A stretch of 64,000 nt of DNA from CADEDV01 sp048498035 (GCA_048498035.1 JBEHYT010000006.1:140143-204142), one strand, 5' to 3'. Shown: positions 25,813 through 34,400, counted from the first letter of the stretch. The notes: a model not told the origin generated them from the sequence alone. Program-made: numbers and translations.

Positions 25813-26427
25813 TTATTTCTTTTTCGCAGCAGCTTTCTTCTTAGGCGCTTCTTCGCCGTCTTCTTTCGCAGCCTTCTTTTTTGCAGCAGGTTTTTCTGTC
25901 TTTTCAGCTTTTTCTGCTTTCTTTTTCGGCGCTTCTTCCTTATCGGCTACAGGTTCTTTTGCTGCTTTTGTTTTCTTGGCCGGCTTAGGCTCTTCAGCTT
26001 TTACCTCAACTTCTGCAGGCGCTTCTTCTTCCTCTTCCGGTACTTCTGATAATTTAATCTCGATATTATTTTTCTTCAAAACGGCAAACCACTTTACCAT
26101 TTTCTTCATATCGCTATTGTACACGCGCTCAAAATCCATATCAGGAAATACTTTCTCAAAATATCCGCGAACGGCCGCTGCATCTTTTTCATCCGGTAAT
26201 GATCCCCCGGCTTTATCCATCGCCTGGAATACATCCACCAGGTTTACATTATCATTCACTGTGTACACTTCAATACTTTCCAGTTGTGAAAACTGGTGTA
26301 CACGACTGGCAATGAAGCGCGTGCTTTTATCTTCCAGGGACCGCACAATGGCGCCGTCTGTTTTTGTGTTGAGCAATTCGAACAATCCCGGTAACCCGGT
26401 TACGGCAACGAGTTTACTGTATTCCAT
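25813..26427 (-). CDS. DUF5606 protein with Lys/Ala/Glu-rich tail
   Basis: 204 aa in two parts. Residues 1-120 are the DUF5606 domain (SKLVAVTGLPGLFELLN, FIASRVHQFSQLESIEVYT, GYFEKVFPDMDFERVY). Residues 125-204 are a disordered tail of Glu/Pro then Lys/Ala repeats (PAKKTKAAKEPVADKEEAPK, ending KKKAAAKKK), similar in composition to histone H1 or AT-hook tails. The tail suggests nucleic acid contact or a flexible tether, which is inference. The domain is conserved in Bacteroidota with no established role that I know. The forward frame overlapping it is not coding. Confidence 0.85.
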   Translation of the reverse strand: MEYSKLVAVTGLPGLFELLNTKTDGAIVRSLEDKSTRFIASRVHQFSQLESIEVYTVNDNVNLVDVFQAMDKAGGSLPDEKDAAAVRGYFEKVFPDMDFERVYNSDMKKMVKWFAVLKKNNIEIKLSEVPEEEEEAPAEVEVKAEEPKPAKKTKAAKEPVADKEEAPKKKAEKAEKTEKPAAKKKAAKEDGEEAPKKKAAAKKK

Positions 26428-26602
26428 ATCAGTTATAATGATTATTAAGGACGTGCAAGATACTGAGTTCCCGCCAATGCTGCGGATTCGATTCTATTGC
26501 AAAAAACGGGCTAAAACCAGGCAGCCTGCCAGTTTATTAACGGCGATTTTACGAAGGTTTGATCCCTTTTTAGCGTCCAATGGGGGAATTAATATAAAAA
26601 GC

Positions 26603-29455
26603 ATGCGAATTCGACTTTTACTGGCAGGTCTCTTGATTAGCGGAATAGTTCAGGCTCAGAGTGTTAAAGGTAAATTGCTGGACCTGGTAGACAATAAACC
26701 TCTCCAGGGCGCCACATTGAGCCTTAAGCCGGTAAAAGATACCGCAAACCAGTTCAATACACTGGCAGACAACAAAGGAGAATTTCGTTTTGCTGCGCTT
26801 CCGCGCGATACGTTTTACCTGGAGGTATCATCCATAGGATATGAAAACTTCCGGCAAATTGTTGTTGTATCGGATTCCATCCCCGATGTAGACCTGGGAA
26901 CTCTTTTTGTACCCAAAGCAAGCAAGGATCTCGGCGCAGTAGTGGTAACAGCAAAAACACCGCCCGCGCAGCAAAAAGGCGATACCACGCAATATAACGC
27001 CAGCCAGTTTAAAGTAAACCCCGATGCCACCACTGAAGACCTGATTAAAAAAATGCCAGGTATTACCGTTGATAAAGACGGAACAGTAACCGCACAGGGA
27101 GACCAGGTGAAGAAAGTGACCATCGACGGCAGGGAATTTTTTGGCGATGATGCAACAGCAGCGCTGCGTAACCTGCCCTCAGAAATTGTAGATAAGATCC
27201 AGGTGTTTGATAAACTGAGCGACCAGGCACAGTTTACCGGCTTTGACGATGGAAATTCTGTAAAGGCAATCAATATCGTTACCAAAACGGGAATTAGGAA
27301 CGGACAGTTTGGACGGATCTATGCCGGTGTAGGAACAGACAGCCGCTATGCGGCAGGAGGTAATACCAGCTTTTTTAAAGATGATCGCCGCATTTCCATC
27401 GTAGGAAATTTCAACAACGTGAACCAGCAAAATTTTGGATCACAGGATCTCCTTGGCATTACCAGCAGTGGCGGCGGTGGCCGTGGCGGTGGTCGCGGTG
27501 GCAGAGGCGGTGGCGGCTTTGGCGGCGGCGAGAATTTTTCCGTAGGCCAGCAAAGCGGCATCAGCAAAACAAATGCACTCGGTCTTAACTATTCAGATAA
27601 ATGGGGTAGCAAAGTAGATGTAACGGGAAGTTATTTCTTCAACAATAGCAATAATAATAACCAGAGCTCCAGTCGCACGGAAACGATTGGTCAGAACCTG
27701 TTCAACAATGAATCTTCCACTTCCTCCAGCCAGAATTATAATCACCGCATCAATATGCGGCTGGAATACAGGATTGATTCTGCCAACTCATTGATTATCC
27801 AGCCAAGCCTTAATTTTCAAAAAAATCATTCCGTGTCTGAATCCATGGAGAATTCGCTCTATGGCACCACAGATACCGTGAATACATCAGTAAGCAATCG
27901 CGATGTAACCCGCAACGGATATAATCTGCGTAATAATATTCTGTATCGTCACGCCTTTCACAAACGCGGACGCACATTCTCCGTAAACCTGAACACAACA
28001 TTCAATAAAAATAATGGCGACACGTATTCGATTTCAGATTACCGGTTTTTCAAAAGCGGCATCATAACCGATTCTCTGCAGAACCAGTATATCGACAACC
28101 CGACCAACGGCTATTCACTAAACGCCAATTTCAATTATACAGAGCCGGTTGGACAAAAAGGGCAACTGCAGTTTAGTTATTCGCCGGCTTATTCCAAAAG
28201 CAATGCAGACCAGCAAACTTATTCTTACGATGCCGCAGGCGATAAATATTCCGACTTTGAGCCCAATCTCTCGAATAAATTTGAAAACACTACGCTTACC
28301 CAGAATGGCGGTATTTCCTATCGCCTGGGACAAAGCCGCGACAACCAGTTTGCAGTTGGTGTAAACCTGCAACACTCCAGTCTTAAAAGTGACCGGACCT
28401 ATCCCACGATATCGCAGGTAGATCAGTCATTCACCAATCTATTGCCCAACCTGCAATGGCGCACCCGTCTTTCGCAGCATGCGCGTTTTAATCTCTTCTA
28501 TCGCGCCAGCACCAATTTTCCAAGTGTTACACAGTTGCAGGATGTAGTAAACAACAGCAACGAACTTCGTAAAAGCGTTGGTAATCCGGATTTAAAACAG
28601 TCGTACTCGCATTATGTATCTGCGCGATATATGTTTACCAATACGCAAAAAGGACAAAGCATTTTTGCCAACCTGTTTTTGCAAACGCAACAAAATTATA
28701 TTTCAACAGCAACCTATACAGCTGTGCTGGGCGACTCAACGATCCAGGGTGGCAACATTCTTAAAAAAGGTTCACAGCTCACCAAACCAGTAAACCTGAA
28801 TGGCTACAAGAGCCTGCGAACATTCCTTACATTCAGCCAACCGGTAAAATTTATCAAGACGAACGTAAACCTGAATACAGGGTTCACCTATTCACGCTTC
28901 CCGGCGCTGATCAATGATGTGCGGAGTGTAACCGACAACTATGCAATAAATGCAGGGATCGTACTGGCCAGCAATATCAGCGAATATGTTGATTTTAACC
29001 TGTCGTACAATGCAGCGTTCAATACGGCAAAGAGTACGGCCGTGGGTGCAGCTACGTCGCGCTATGTAAACCAGTCGGCCGGTGTTCAGTTTAACCTGCT
29101 TTCCAAAAATGGCTGGTTCCTGCAAAACGATCTTTCTAACCAGTCTTATTCCGGCTTGAGCGGTGGGTATAACCAGAGTTTCTGGTTGTGGAATGCGGGA
29201 GTTGGAAAAAAATTCCTGAAAAAGAAGCAGGGCGAACTAAAGCTGACGGTGTTTGATCTGCTGAAACAAAATCAAAGCATTTCACGCGAGGTGACATCGA
29301 CGTATATTACCGATTCACAAACGCAGGTGTTGCAGCAATACTTTATGCTCACCTTTACGTATAGCCTTAAAAACTTTGGAAAGGCGCCGGTAAATAATTC
29401 ACGGCGTGGATGGGAAGGCGGTGGCGGCGGCCGGGGTTTCAGACCAGGCTATTAA
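26603..29455 (+). CDS. TonB-receptor-like outer membrane protein with RGG-rich insert
   Basis: A 950-aa outer membrane protein. Signal peptide (1-18, ending GIVQAQ); carboxypeptidase-regulatory-like domain (20-110, GKLLDLVDNKPLQGATLSL); plug-like domain (120-225, TTEDLIKKMPGITVDKDG, VTIDGREFFGDD); then a Gly/Arg-rich insert near 290-310 (GGGRGGGRGGRGGGGFGGG) before the barrel. The chain ends in another Gly/Arg run (GWEGGGGGRGFRPGY). The frame opens far upstream at 25736, but ATG 26603 gives the signal peptide. The paralogous sigma cassette follows 68 bp downstream, as the barrel gene at 3404 precedes the first one. Confidence 0.88.
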   Translation: MRIRLLLAGLLISGIVQAQSVKGKLLDLVDNKPLQGATLSLKPVKDTANQFNTLADNKGEFRFAALPRDTFYLEVSSIGYENFRQIVVVSDSIPDVDLGTLFVPKASKDLGAVVVTAKTPPAQQKGDTTQYNASQFKVNPDATTEDLIKKMPGITVDKDGTVTAQGDQVKKVTIDGREFFGDDATAALRNLPSEIVDKIQVFDKLSDQAQFTGFDDGNSVKAINIVTKTGIRNGQFGRIYAGVGTDSRYAAGGNTSFFKDDRRISIVGNFNNVNQQNFGSQDLLGITSSGGGGRGGGRGGRGGGGFGGGENFSVGQQSGISKTNALGLNYSDKWGSKVDVTGSYFFNNSNNNNQSSSRTETIGQNLFNNESSTSSSQNYNHRINMRLEYRIDSANSLIIQPSLNFQKNHSVSESMENSLYGTTDTVNTSVSNRDVTRNGYNLRNNILYRHAFHKRGRTFSVNLNTTFNKNNGDTYSISDYRFFKSGIITDSLQNQYIDNPTNGYSLNANFNYTEPVGQKGQLQFSYSPAYSKSNADQQTYSYDAAGDKYSDFEPNLSNKFENTTLTQNGGISYRLGQSRDNQFAVGVNLQHSSLKSDRTYPTISQVDQSFTNLLPNLQWRTRLSQHARFNLFYRASTNFPSVTQLQDVVNNSNELRKSVGNPDLKQSYSHYVSARYMFTNTQKGQSIFANLFLQTQQNYISTATYTAVLGDSTIQGGNILKKGSQLTKPVNLNGYKSLRTFLTFSQPVKFIKTNVNLNTGFTYSRFPALINDVRSVTDNYAINAGIVLASNISEYVDFNLSYNAAFNTAKSTAVGAATSRYVNQSAGVQFNLLSKNGWFLQNDLSNQSYSGLSGGYNQSFWLWNAGVGKKFLKKKQGELKLTVFDLLKQNQSISREVTSTYITDSQTQVLQQYFMLTFTYSLKNFGKAPVNNSRRGWEGGGGGRGFRPGY

Positions 29456-29506
29456 ATTGGTGTTTCCCGGAGAAAGAAAAGGGAAATTTGCGTAATATCG
29501 TTGCTG

Positions 29507-29515
29507 GTCAAAACC
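29507..29515 (+). promoter_or_regulatory. 9-mer shared upstream of both ECF sigma genes (copy 2)
   Basis: GTCAAAACC, 7 nt before the TTG start of the second sigma gene; identical to 6755-6763. The different spacing shifts the reading frame, so conservation is at nucleotide level. Confidence 0.35.
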
Positions 29516-29522
29516 AAGCGGC

Positions 29523-30095
29523 TTGGATGAACGGATATTAGTTGAGCAATTAAAACAAGGTGACGAAGGAGCTTTCAAAACCATTGTTGAGACCTGGCAA
29601 ACTATGGTCTACAATACGGCATTGGGTATAGTGCAAAACACAGAGGACGCAGAAGATATTGCGCAGGAAGCATTTGTACAGGTATACCAGTCGATCGGGA
29701 GCTTTAAAGGTGAATCCAAGTTTTCTACCTGGCTGTACCGTGTTACGGTAGCCAAGGCGCTGGACCATGAGCGGCGAAAAAAGCGAAAGAAACGTTTCGC
29801 GTTTGTTAAGAGTCTTTTTGGAGAAGAAAGCCAGGTGGTAATTCACCCGCCGGATTTTCACCATCCGGGTGTAGCGCTTGATCAAAAAGAGAATGCAGCA
29901 GTACTATTCCAGGCAATTGCCGAATTACCAGAAAACCAACGTATTGCGTTTACCCTTCATAAGGTAGACGGGCTTAGCTACCAGGAGGTGAGCGAGGTGA
30001 TGCAAACCAGTGTGTCGTCAGTTGAATCCCTTATGCACCGGGCAAAAACCAACCTCCGGAAACTCCTGGAAGACTACTATAAAGAAATGAAATAA
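29523..30095 (+). CDS. RNA polymerase ECF sigma-70 factor
   Basis: 190 aa, a close paralogue of the sigma factor at 6770. Region 2: NTEDAEDIAQEAFVQVYQSI and STWLYRVTVAKALDHERRKK; region 4: LPENQRIAFTLHKVDGLSYQEV. Both keep an insert between regions 2 and 4 with a HHPGV or YHPGV element (DFHHPGVALDQKENAAVLF here, FYHPGVDQDNREQAAMLF there). The start is TTG at 29523, matching the conserved beginning DERILVEQLKQGDEGAF. First gene of the second sigma/TM/CpxP/Spy cassette. Confidence 0.9.
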   Translation: MDERILVEQLKQGDEGAFKTIVETWQTMVYNTALGIVQNTEDAEDIAQEAFVQVYQSIGSFKGESKFSTWLYRVTVAKALDHERRKKRKKRFAFVKSLFGEESQVVIHPPDFHHPGVALDQKENAAVLFQAIAELPENQRIAFTLHKVDGLSYQEVSEVMQTSVSSVESLMHRAKTNLRKLLEDYYKEMK

Positions 30096-30140
30096 GCACA
30101 GGTTTTTATAACCGGCTAACGTCAAATAAAAGCACCAGTA

Positions 30141-30482
30141 ATGAAAATGAATAAACAACAAAAGGTAGATGAGGTGATGGATAGCCTGCAAGGCATCCAG
30201 CCTGCAGCGCCCGCGCCCTTCTTTTATACAAGGGTAATAGGCCGCCTGCAGCGGGAGGAGAATGGCACCTGGGAAAGAATGGCCGCTTTTCTTTCCAAAC
30301 CGGCCGTGGCTTTTGCCGGCCTGTTTATTATTATTCTTTTTAATGGATTCCTGTTGGTCAAGCAAGGCAACGTCCACACCGTTAGAACACCGGTGGCCAA
30401 CAATAATGAAATTGTTACCGACAACGAATACGTGTTGGCTACAAATACCAGTTTTGAGTACGAAAATATCGATCAGCAATGA
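30141..30482 (+). CDS. One-TM protein, candidate anti-sigma factor (paralogue)
   Basis: 113 aa with the same plan as 7329-7634: a cytoplasmic N-terminal part containing APFFYTRVIGRLQREE, a membrane helix at about 53-73 (AFAGLFIIILFNGFLLV) and a short periplasmic tail rich in Asn, Glu and Thr. No ZAS, FecR or RskA motif. Its stop overlaps the CpxP-like start as ATGA, implying translational coupling. An anti-sigma role is inferred from position and topology. Confidence 0.7.
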   Translation: MKMNKQQKVDEVMDSLQGIQPAAPAPFFYTRVIGRLQREENGTWERMAAFLSKPAVAFAGLFIIILFNGFLLVKQGNVHTVRTPVANNNEIVTDNEYVLATNTSFEYENIDQQ

Positions 30483-30982
30483 GCACTACCCGTAATAAGA
30501 ACCTGTTGTTCGTCATTGCGGTATTGTTGCTGACGAACATCGCGGTATTGGTTTATTTCCTTGGCTTCAAACGCTCTGGCGACCACCCGCGTGACAATAA
30601 CGACCGCAAGGGCGGATTTATGGTAGATATGCTGCAGAAAGAAGTGGGTTTTGACACCACGCAGATGGCAGCGTATAAAAAACTAAAAGACGAGCAACGC
30701 AACAATTTTCGGCCGCTGTTCGACAGGATGCGTGGCGCTAAAGACAGCCTGTATCGCCTGCTCAGCAAGCCGGATGCCACAGACTCGATGATCAACATGG
30801 CCGCAACCAGCATCGGTGAAGATCAGAAACTCCTGGACCTGGAAACCTTCCGTCATTTCAAACGTGTCAGAACACTTTGCAATTCCCCGGAACAACAGGC
30901 AAAATACGATTCCGCAGTTCTCCACATGTTTAGTAAAATGGGCCGCCCCAAAAAGAACGACAACGACAAAAAGCCACAATAA
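30479..30982 (+). CDS. CpxP-like periplasmic metal/stress sensor protein (paralogue)
   Basis: 167 aa. N-terminal anchor helix (residues 8-28), then a periplasmic helical domain. It shares with 7645-8190 the region MRGAKDSLYRLLSKPDATDS and LDLETFRHFKRVRTLC followed by Asn and QQ, including the single conserved Cys. The tail is short and Lys/Asp-rich instead of Pro/Gly-rich. This is a heavy-metal-resistance/CpxP type domain. Coupled by ATGA overlap to the preceding one-TM gene. Confidence 0.75.
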   Translation: MSTTRNKNLLFVIAVLLLTNIAVLVYFLGFKRSGDHPRDNNDRKGGFMVDMLQKEVGFDTTQMAAYKKLKDEQRNNFRPLFDRMRGAKDSLYRLLSKPDATDSMINMAATSIGEDQKLLDLETFRHFKRVRTLCNSPEQQAKYDSAVLHMFSKMGRPKKNDNDKKPQ

Positions 30983-31020
30983 CCCAGACAAAAATCTTTC
31001 TAATTATAAAACAATACGCA

Positions 31021-31446
31021 ATGAAAAAGCAGATCTTGTTGGTACTTGGTCTTTGTTTTCTCGGCATTGCAACTGTTCAGGCACAAGGTGGCGGCAGAAT
31101 GAACCGCCGCACCGTGGAAGAACGCGTAGCAATGATGCATGGGAAAATTGATAGCGCCTTTAAACTTGACGCAGCAAAGATGACACAGGTAGATACGGTT
31201 TTTGCAACCTACTATCGTGGGCAGGACAATCTTCGTGAAGAGATGATGAATGGCGGCGGACAACGTCCCGACTTCCAGGCGATGCGTGAAAAAATGCAGC
31301 CGCTGACAGATGAACGCGACAAGCAGTTGAAAGAACTGCTGGGAAAAGACAATTTCAAGAAATTCAAAGAAGAGCTTGAACCTTCTATGCGGCCACAACG
31401 TGGCGGTGGAGGCGGAAATGGTTTTGGTCGCCAGCGCGACAATTAA
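31021..31446 (+). CDS. Secreted Spy/CpxP-like small protein (paralogue)
   Basis: 141 aa with signal peptide (1-21, GIATVQAQ). Helical middle (TVEERVAMMHGKIDSAF; LTDERDKQLKELLGKDNFKK) corresponds to the fourth gene of the first cassette, and the tail is Gly/Arg-rich (RGGGGGNGFGRQRDN). Likely periplasmic chaperone or sensor of Spy type. Last gene of the cassette, followed by a strong terminator at 31456. Confidence 0.7.
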   Translation: MKKQILLVLGLCFLGIATVQAQGGGRMNRRTVEERVAMMHGKIDSAFKLDAAKMTQVDTVFATYYRGQDNLREEMMNGGGQRPDFQAMREKMQPLTDERDKQLKELLGKDNFKKFKEELEPSMRPQRGGGGGNGFGRQRDN

Positions 31447-31455
31447 TGACTCCCG

Positions 31456-31483
31456 ATCCCGGCCACTGGCCGGGATTTTTTTT
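31456..31483 (+). terminator. Rho-independent terminator of the second sigma cassette
   Basis: Stem ATCCCGGCC / GGCCGGGAT with ACT loop followed by eight T. It also overlaps the end of the convergent LytTR gene. Confidence 0.85.
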
Positions 31484-32234
31484 AACTATTCATCCATTCT
31501 TTAAAGGCAGCTACATTTTCCTGGCTGATCACGATCTCTTCTTCACAGTCCGGCGCCACGTCCAGTATCAGTTTACTTTTTGGAAAGGTTTTGATCTTTT
31601 TGATCGCATCCATTTGCAGGAGAAATTTTCTGTTTACACGGAAAAATAAAGCAGGGTCTAACTGTTTCTCAATATCCGCCAGGGATTGATCCAGGATAAA
31701 TTTCCGTGCCTGCCGGTCTACAATACAAACCAGCTTGTGAGTTGCATAAAAATAAGCGATGTCTTCAGTCCGGATGCTCACATAATCCGTTCCCCGTTTC
31801 ACCAGGAATCTCTTTTTATAGCCCGTTGCAGGTTCATTGCGCCATTGTTGCAGCTGCCGGAAATTGGTAGTGAAATGTTGCTTTAATTTTTCGTACTTGT
31901 TGAGAGCGGCTTCCAGTTTTTCCTGTTTCACCGGTTTAAGCAGGTAGTCGATACTATTCTGTTCAAACGCTTCCTGCCAATAATCATCAAACGCCGTGCA
32001 GAAAATAACAGGGCTCGTAACCTGTATTTTCTCGAAGATCCTGAATGAAAGCCCGTCGCCCAGTTCAATATCCATGAACAGCAGATCAGGCATGGGATTT
32101 TCCTGCAGCCAGTTTACGGTTTCCCGTATACTTCCCAAAACGGCAATCACTTCAACAGCAGCTTCCGTTTTTCGCAACGCTTTCTGCAATTTTTCTGCTG
32201 CCGGTTTTTCGTCTTCAATAATAATCGCTTTCAT
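31482..32234 (-). CDS. LytTR family response regulator
   Basis: 250 aa. Receiver domain with IIEDEKPAAEKL, phosphoacceptor in LLFMDIELGDGLSF, and YLLKPVKQEK; LytTR domain with FLVKRGTDYVSI, IAYFYATHKLVCIV and FFRVNRKFLL. It starts 6 bp after the stop of the kinase gene, forming a pair equivalent to the one at 15841-17704. Convergent with the second sigma cassette, sharing its terminator region. Confidence 0.92.
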   Translation of the reverse strand: MKAIIIEDEKPAAEKLQKALRKTEAAVEVIAVLGSIRETVNWLQENPMPDLLFMDIELGDGLSFRIFEKIQVTSPVIFCTAFDDYWQEAFEQNSIDYLLKPVKQEKLEAALNKYEKLKQHFTTNFRQLQQWRNEPATGYKKRFLVKRGTDYVSIRTEDIAYFYATHKLVCIVDRQARKFILDQSLADIEKQLDPALFFRVNRKFLLQMDAIKKIKTFPKSKLILDVAPDCEEEIVISQENVAAFKEWMNS

Positions 32235-32240
32235 CTGCTA

Positions 32241-33305
32241 TTATACAATTTTTAAGATGGGTAGTGTTACGGTAAACCTGTTTTCATCCTGCGCAATGAC
32301 AATCTCCCGGTTGGTGGTGAGCAAATAACGTTCCCGCAGGTTTTGCAGGCCAATCCGCGACGATGGTTTTCGAAGTGTTTTTAACCGGATCGGATTCTCA
32401 ACAACCAATAAGCTGTCTCGTAATGCTATATCCACAATCAACGGGAAATTTTCAGAAAACTGGTTGTGCTTGATGGCGTTTTCTGCCAACACTTGCAGGG
32501 AAATAGGCGGTATCAGGAATTGGTCCAGCGCCCCCGGCGCGATATGGAGATGAAATTGCACCGCGTCTTCAAACCGGATCTTCAACAATTGGAAATAGGT
32601 AGTTACAAATTCAACTTCGTCACGCAGCAAAACAAGATCGCGCGGTTTATTTTGAAGAATATACCGATACACTTCCGCCAGGTTATCATTGAATTGCTTT
32701 GCACGGGCAGGTTTTTCTTCAATCAAATGGCTTAAGGTATTCAACGAATTAAATATAAAATGCGGATCAATCTGGTTCTTCAACGCTTCCAGTTGCGCTT
32801 CTGCCCGCGCCCGCTCCAGTTGCTCATTACGCAGCTGCTCCGTTTCCGATTCCTTTACCATGAACACCGTTTCATATACATGCGTAATAAAAATAACAGC
32901 TATTAGGATAATCAGTGCTGATTCTGTAACCACATTCCAGTTGATGGTGCCGGCAGCAAAAAGATGGTACCAGCCTATTAACAGCAACACGCTTACAGGA
33001 ACGGTATAAAAAATAATACTCAGGCTGAGCACGCCTATTTTTTGCAACGGCTTGTTGATCCAGTCAAAATAACTGCGCAACGTAAAGTGCAGATAGCGGT
33101 TGCCTTCCCAAATTACAAACGCGATCAGAATGGTATAAAGAAAGCTAAGCTTGATAAGCCAGTGCGAAAAGTTCTGCTGGTTAACCATGCCTGTTATTAA
33201 CGGAATGGTGATTCCAAAAAAAGGGATCAGGATCAACCGGAAGCCGATATCATTGATCCGGTAACCCGTCGCATCTTTTGGTTTGTTTGTCGCGTCATTT
33301 TCCAT
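32241..33305 (-). CDS. LytS-type sensor histidine kinase
   Basis: 354 aa. Four membrane helices (to about residue 145), a short coiled linker (ETEQLRNEQLERARAEAQLE), then NQIDPHFIFNSLNTLSHLIE with the phosphoaccepting His, and an ATPase lobe with LQVLAENAIKHNQF and IGLQNLRERYLL. ATG 33305 (MENDATNKPKD) was preferred to an upstream start at 33374. Divergent from the DUF1761 gene and paired with the downstream LytTR regulator. Confidence 0.9.
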   Translation of the reverse strand: MENDATNKPKDATGYRINDIGFRLILIPFFGITIPLITGMVNQQNFSHWLIKLSFLYTILIAFVIWEGNRYLHFTLRSYFDWINKPLQKIGVLSLSIIFYTVPVSVLLLIGWYHLFAAGTINWNVVTESALIILIAVIFITHVYETVFMVKESETEQLRNEQLERARAEAQLEALKNQIDPHFIFNSLNTLSHLIEEKPARAKQFNDNLAEVYRYILQNKPRDLVLLRDEVEFVTTYFQLLKIRFEDAVQFHLHIAPGALDQFLIPPISLQVLAENAIKHNQFSENFPLIVDIALRDSLLVVENPIRLKTLRKPSSRIGLQNLRERYLLTTNREIVIAQDENRFTVTLPILKIV

Positions 33306-33389
33306 CTTCGTCAGGAATGATTTCAAAGTGTAAAAATTAGAAAATAGTTTAGACAAACCATCTTCTTTTATCACTTAAAAATTGTACAC

Positions 33390-33824
33390 ATGTCGGTAGG
33401 ACCCATTAATTGGCTGGCCGTATTGGTAGCTGGCATTTCCGCGTTCGTTGTTGGCGGTATCTGGTATTCACCGGGGCTATTTGGTCGTGCATGGATGAAA
33501 GACAGCAACCTGACACAGGAAGATATCCGCAAGGGAAACAAAGGGAAAGTGTTTGGCTGGACTGCGATTTTTTCGCTGGTTATGGCGGCAAACCTGGGGA
33601 TGTTCCTGGCGGATCCACCTGCCGACTGTCCGGCAAACTGCGTTGTCCATGCCAACCTCAGCTGGGGTGCTACTGCGGGGTTCCTGGCTGGAATTTGGAC
33701 CTTCGCAGCAATCGCCATTCATAGTCTTTTTGAACAAAAGCCCTGGCGTCTGATCCTGATCAATGGTTTTTACAGCATGGTATCTCTTACGTTAATGGGT
33801 GCCATTATTGGTGTATGGCGCTAA
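33390..33824 (+). CDS. DUF1761 membrane protein
   Basis: 144 aa with four hydrophobic helices. The beginning NWLAVLVAGISAFVVGGIWY followed by SPGLFGRAWM is the hallmark of DUF1761. The family is integral membrane with no assigned activity. First of three co-oriented genes (gap 57 bp) ending at the terminator near 34.83 kb. Confidence 0.85.
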   Translation: MSVGPINWLAVLVAGISAFVVGGIWYSPGLFGRAWMKDSNLTQEDIRKGNKGKVFGWTAIFSLVMAANLGMFLADPPADCPANCVVHANLSWGATAGFLAGIWTFAAIAIHSLFEQKPWRLILINGFYSMVSLTLMGAIIGVWR

Positions 33825-33881
33825 TAAGGGATGAACGATTCAGCAGTTTCCCGGCTCTGTGTGTCTTCATTAAAAAGCAAT

Positions 33882-34400
33882 ATGAAAAGGGTTCTTTTTA
33901 TAATCCCGGCCGTTATGACGGCCCTGCATGGGTTTTCCCAGGGCCAGCCTCCGGCAAATCCTTGCGCAAACAATCCTGTATATCGTTTCTTTGATTTCTG
34001 GATTGGTAACTGGGATGCGTATGGAAAGAACGGTAAGGCAGGAGAAAGTAAGGTAAGCCTGGTGCTGGACAGTTGCGTGATTTTGGAAGAATGGACCAGC
34101 AGCCAGCAGGGTTATTCAGGAAAAAGTTTCAACTCCTATAACCCGGCAACGAAGATGTGGCAGCAAACCTGGGTCGACAACCGGGGAGGTGTAACTAATT
34201 TCCTGAACAGTACCTGGGAAAAAGATAAAATGATCGTTACCACTAATAACGAAAAACAGACAGATGGGACAATGAAAGTGCAGCGGATTACGTTTACGAA
34301 GCTGGACGAAAACCGGGTGCGCCAACTGGGCGAAACGAGTGCAGACAACGGCATTACCTGGACCGTTGCCTACGACCTGGAATACCGGCGAAAGAAATAG
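33882..34400 (+). CDS. Secreted lipocalin-like (DUF1579-related) protein
   Basis: 172 aa with a signal peptide (1-19, ending HGFSQG). Mature part is beta-rich: FFDFWIGNWDAYGKNGKAGE, SCVILEEWTS, GYSGKSFNSYNPATKMWQQT and FTKLDENRVRQLGETS. The pattern of a GNW box followed by antiparallel strands matches DUF1579-like lipocalin-fold proteins in Bacteroidota. ATG 33882 gives the leader. A related protein is encoded at 34874-35497 on the other strand. Confidence 0.7.
   Translation: MKRVLFIIPAVMTALHGFSQGQPPANPCANNPVYRFFDFWIGNWDAYGKNGKAGESKVSLVLDSCVILEEWTSSQQGYSGKSFNSYNPATKMWQQTWVDNRGGVTNFLNSTWEKDKMIVTTNNEKQTDGTMKVQRITFTKLDENRVRQLGETSADNGITWTVAYDLEYRRKK

Noticed and set aside
25736..26602. Upstream extension of the second barrel gene's open frame
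   Set aside because: These 289 codons run antisense to the DUF5606 gene, are of odd composition, and a clean signal peptide begins at ATG 26603.
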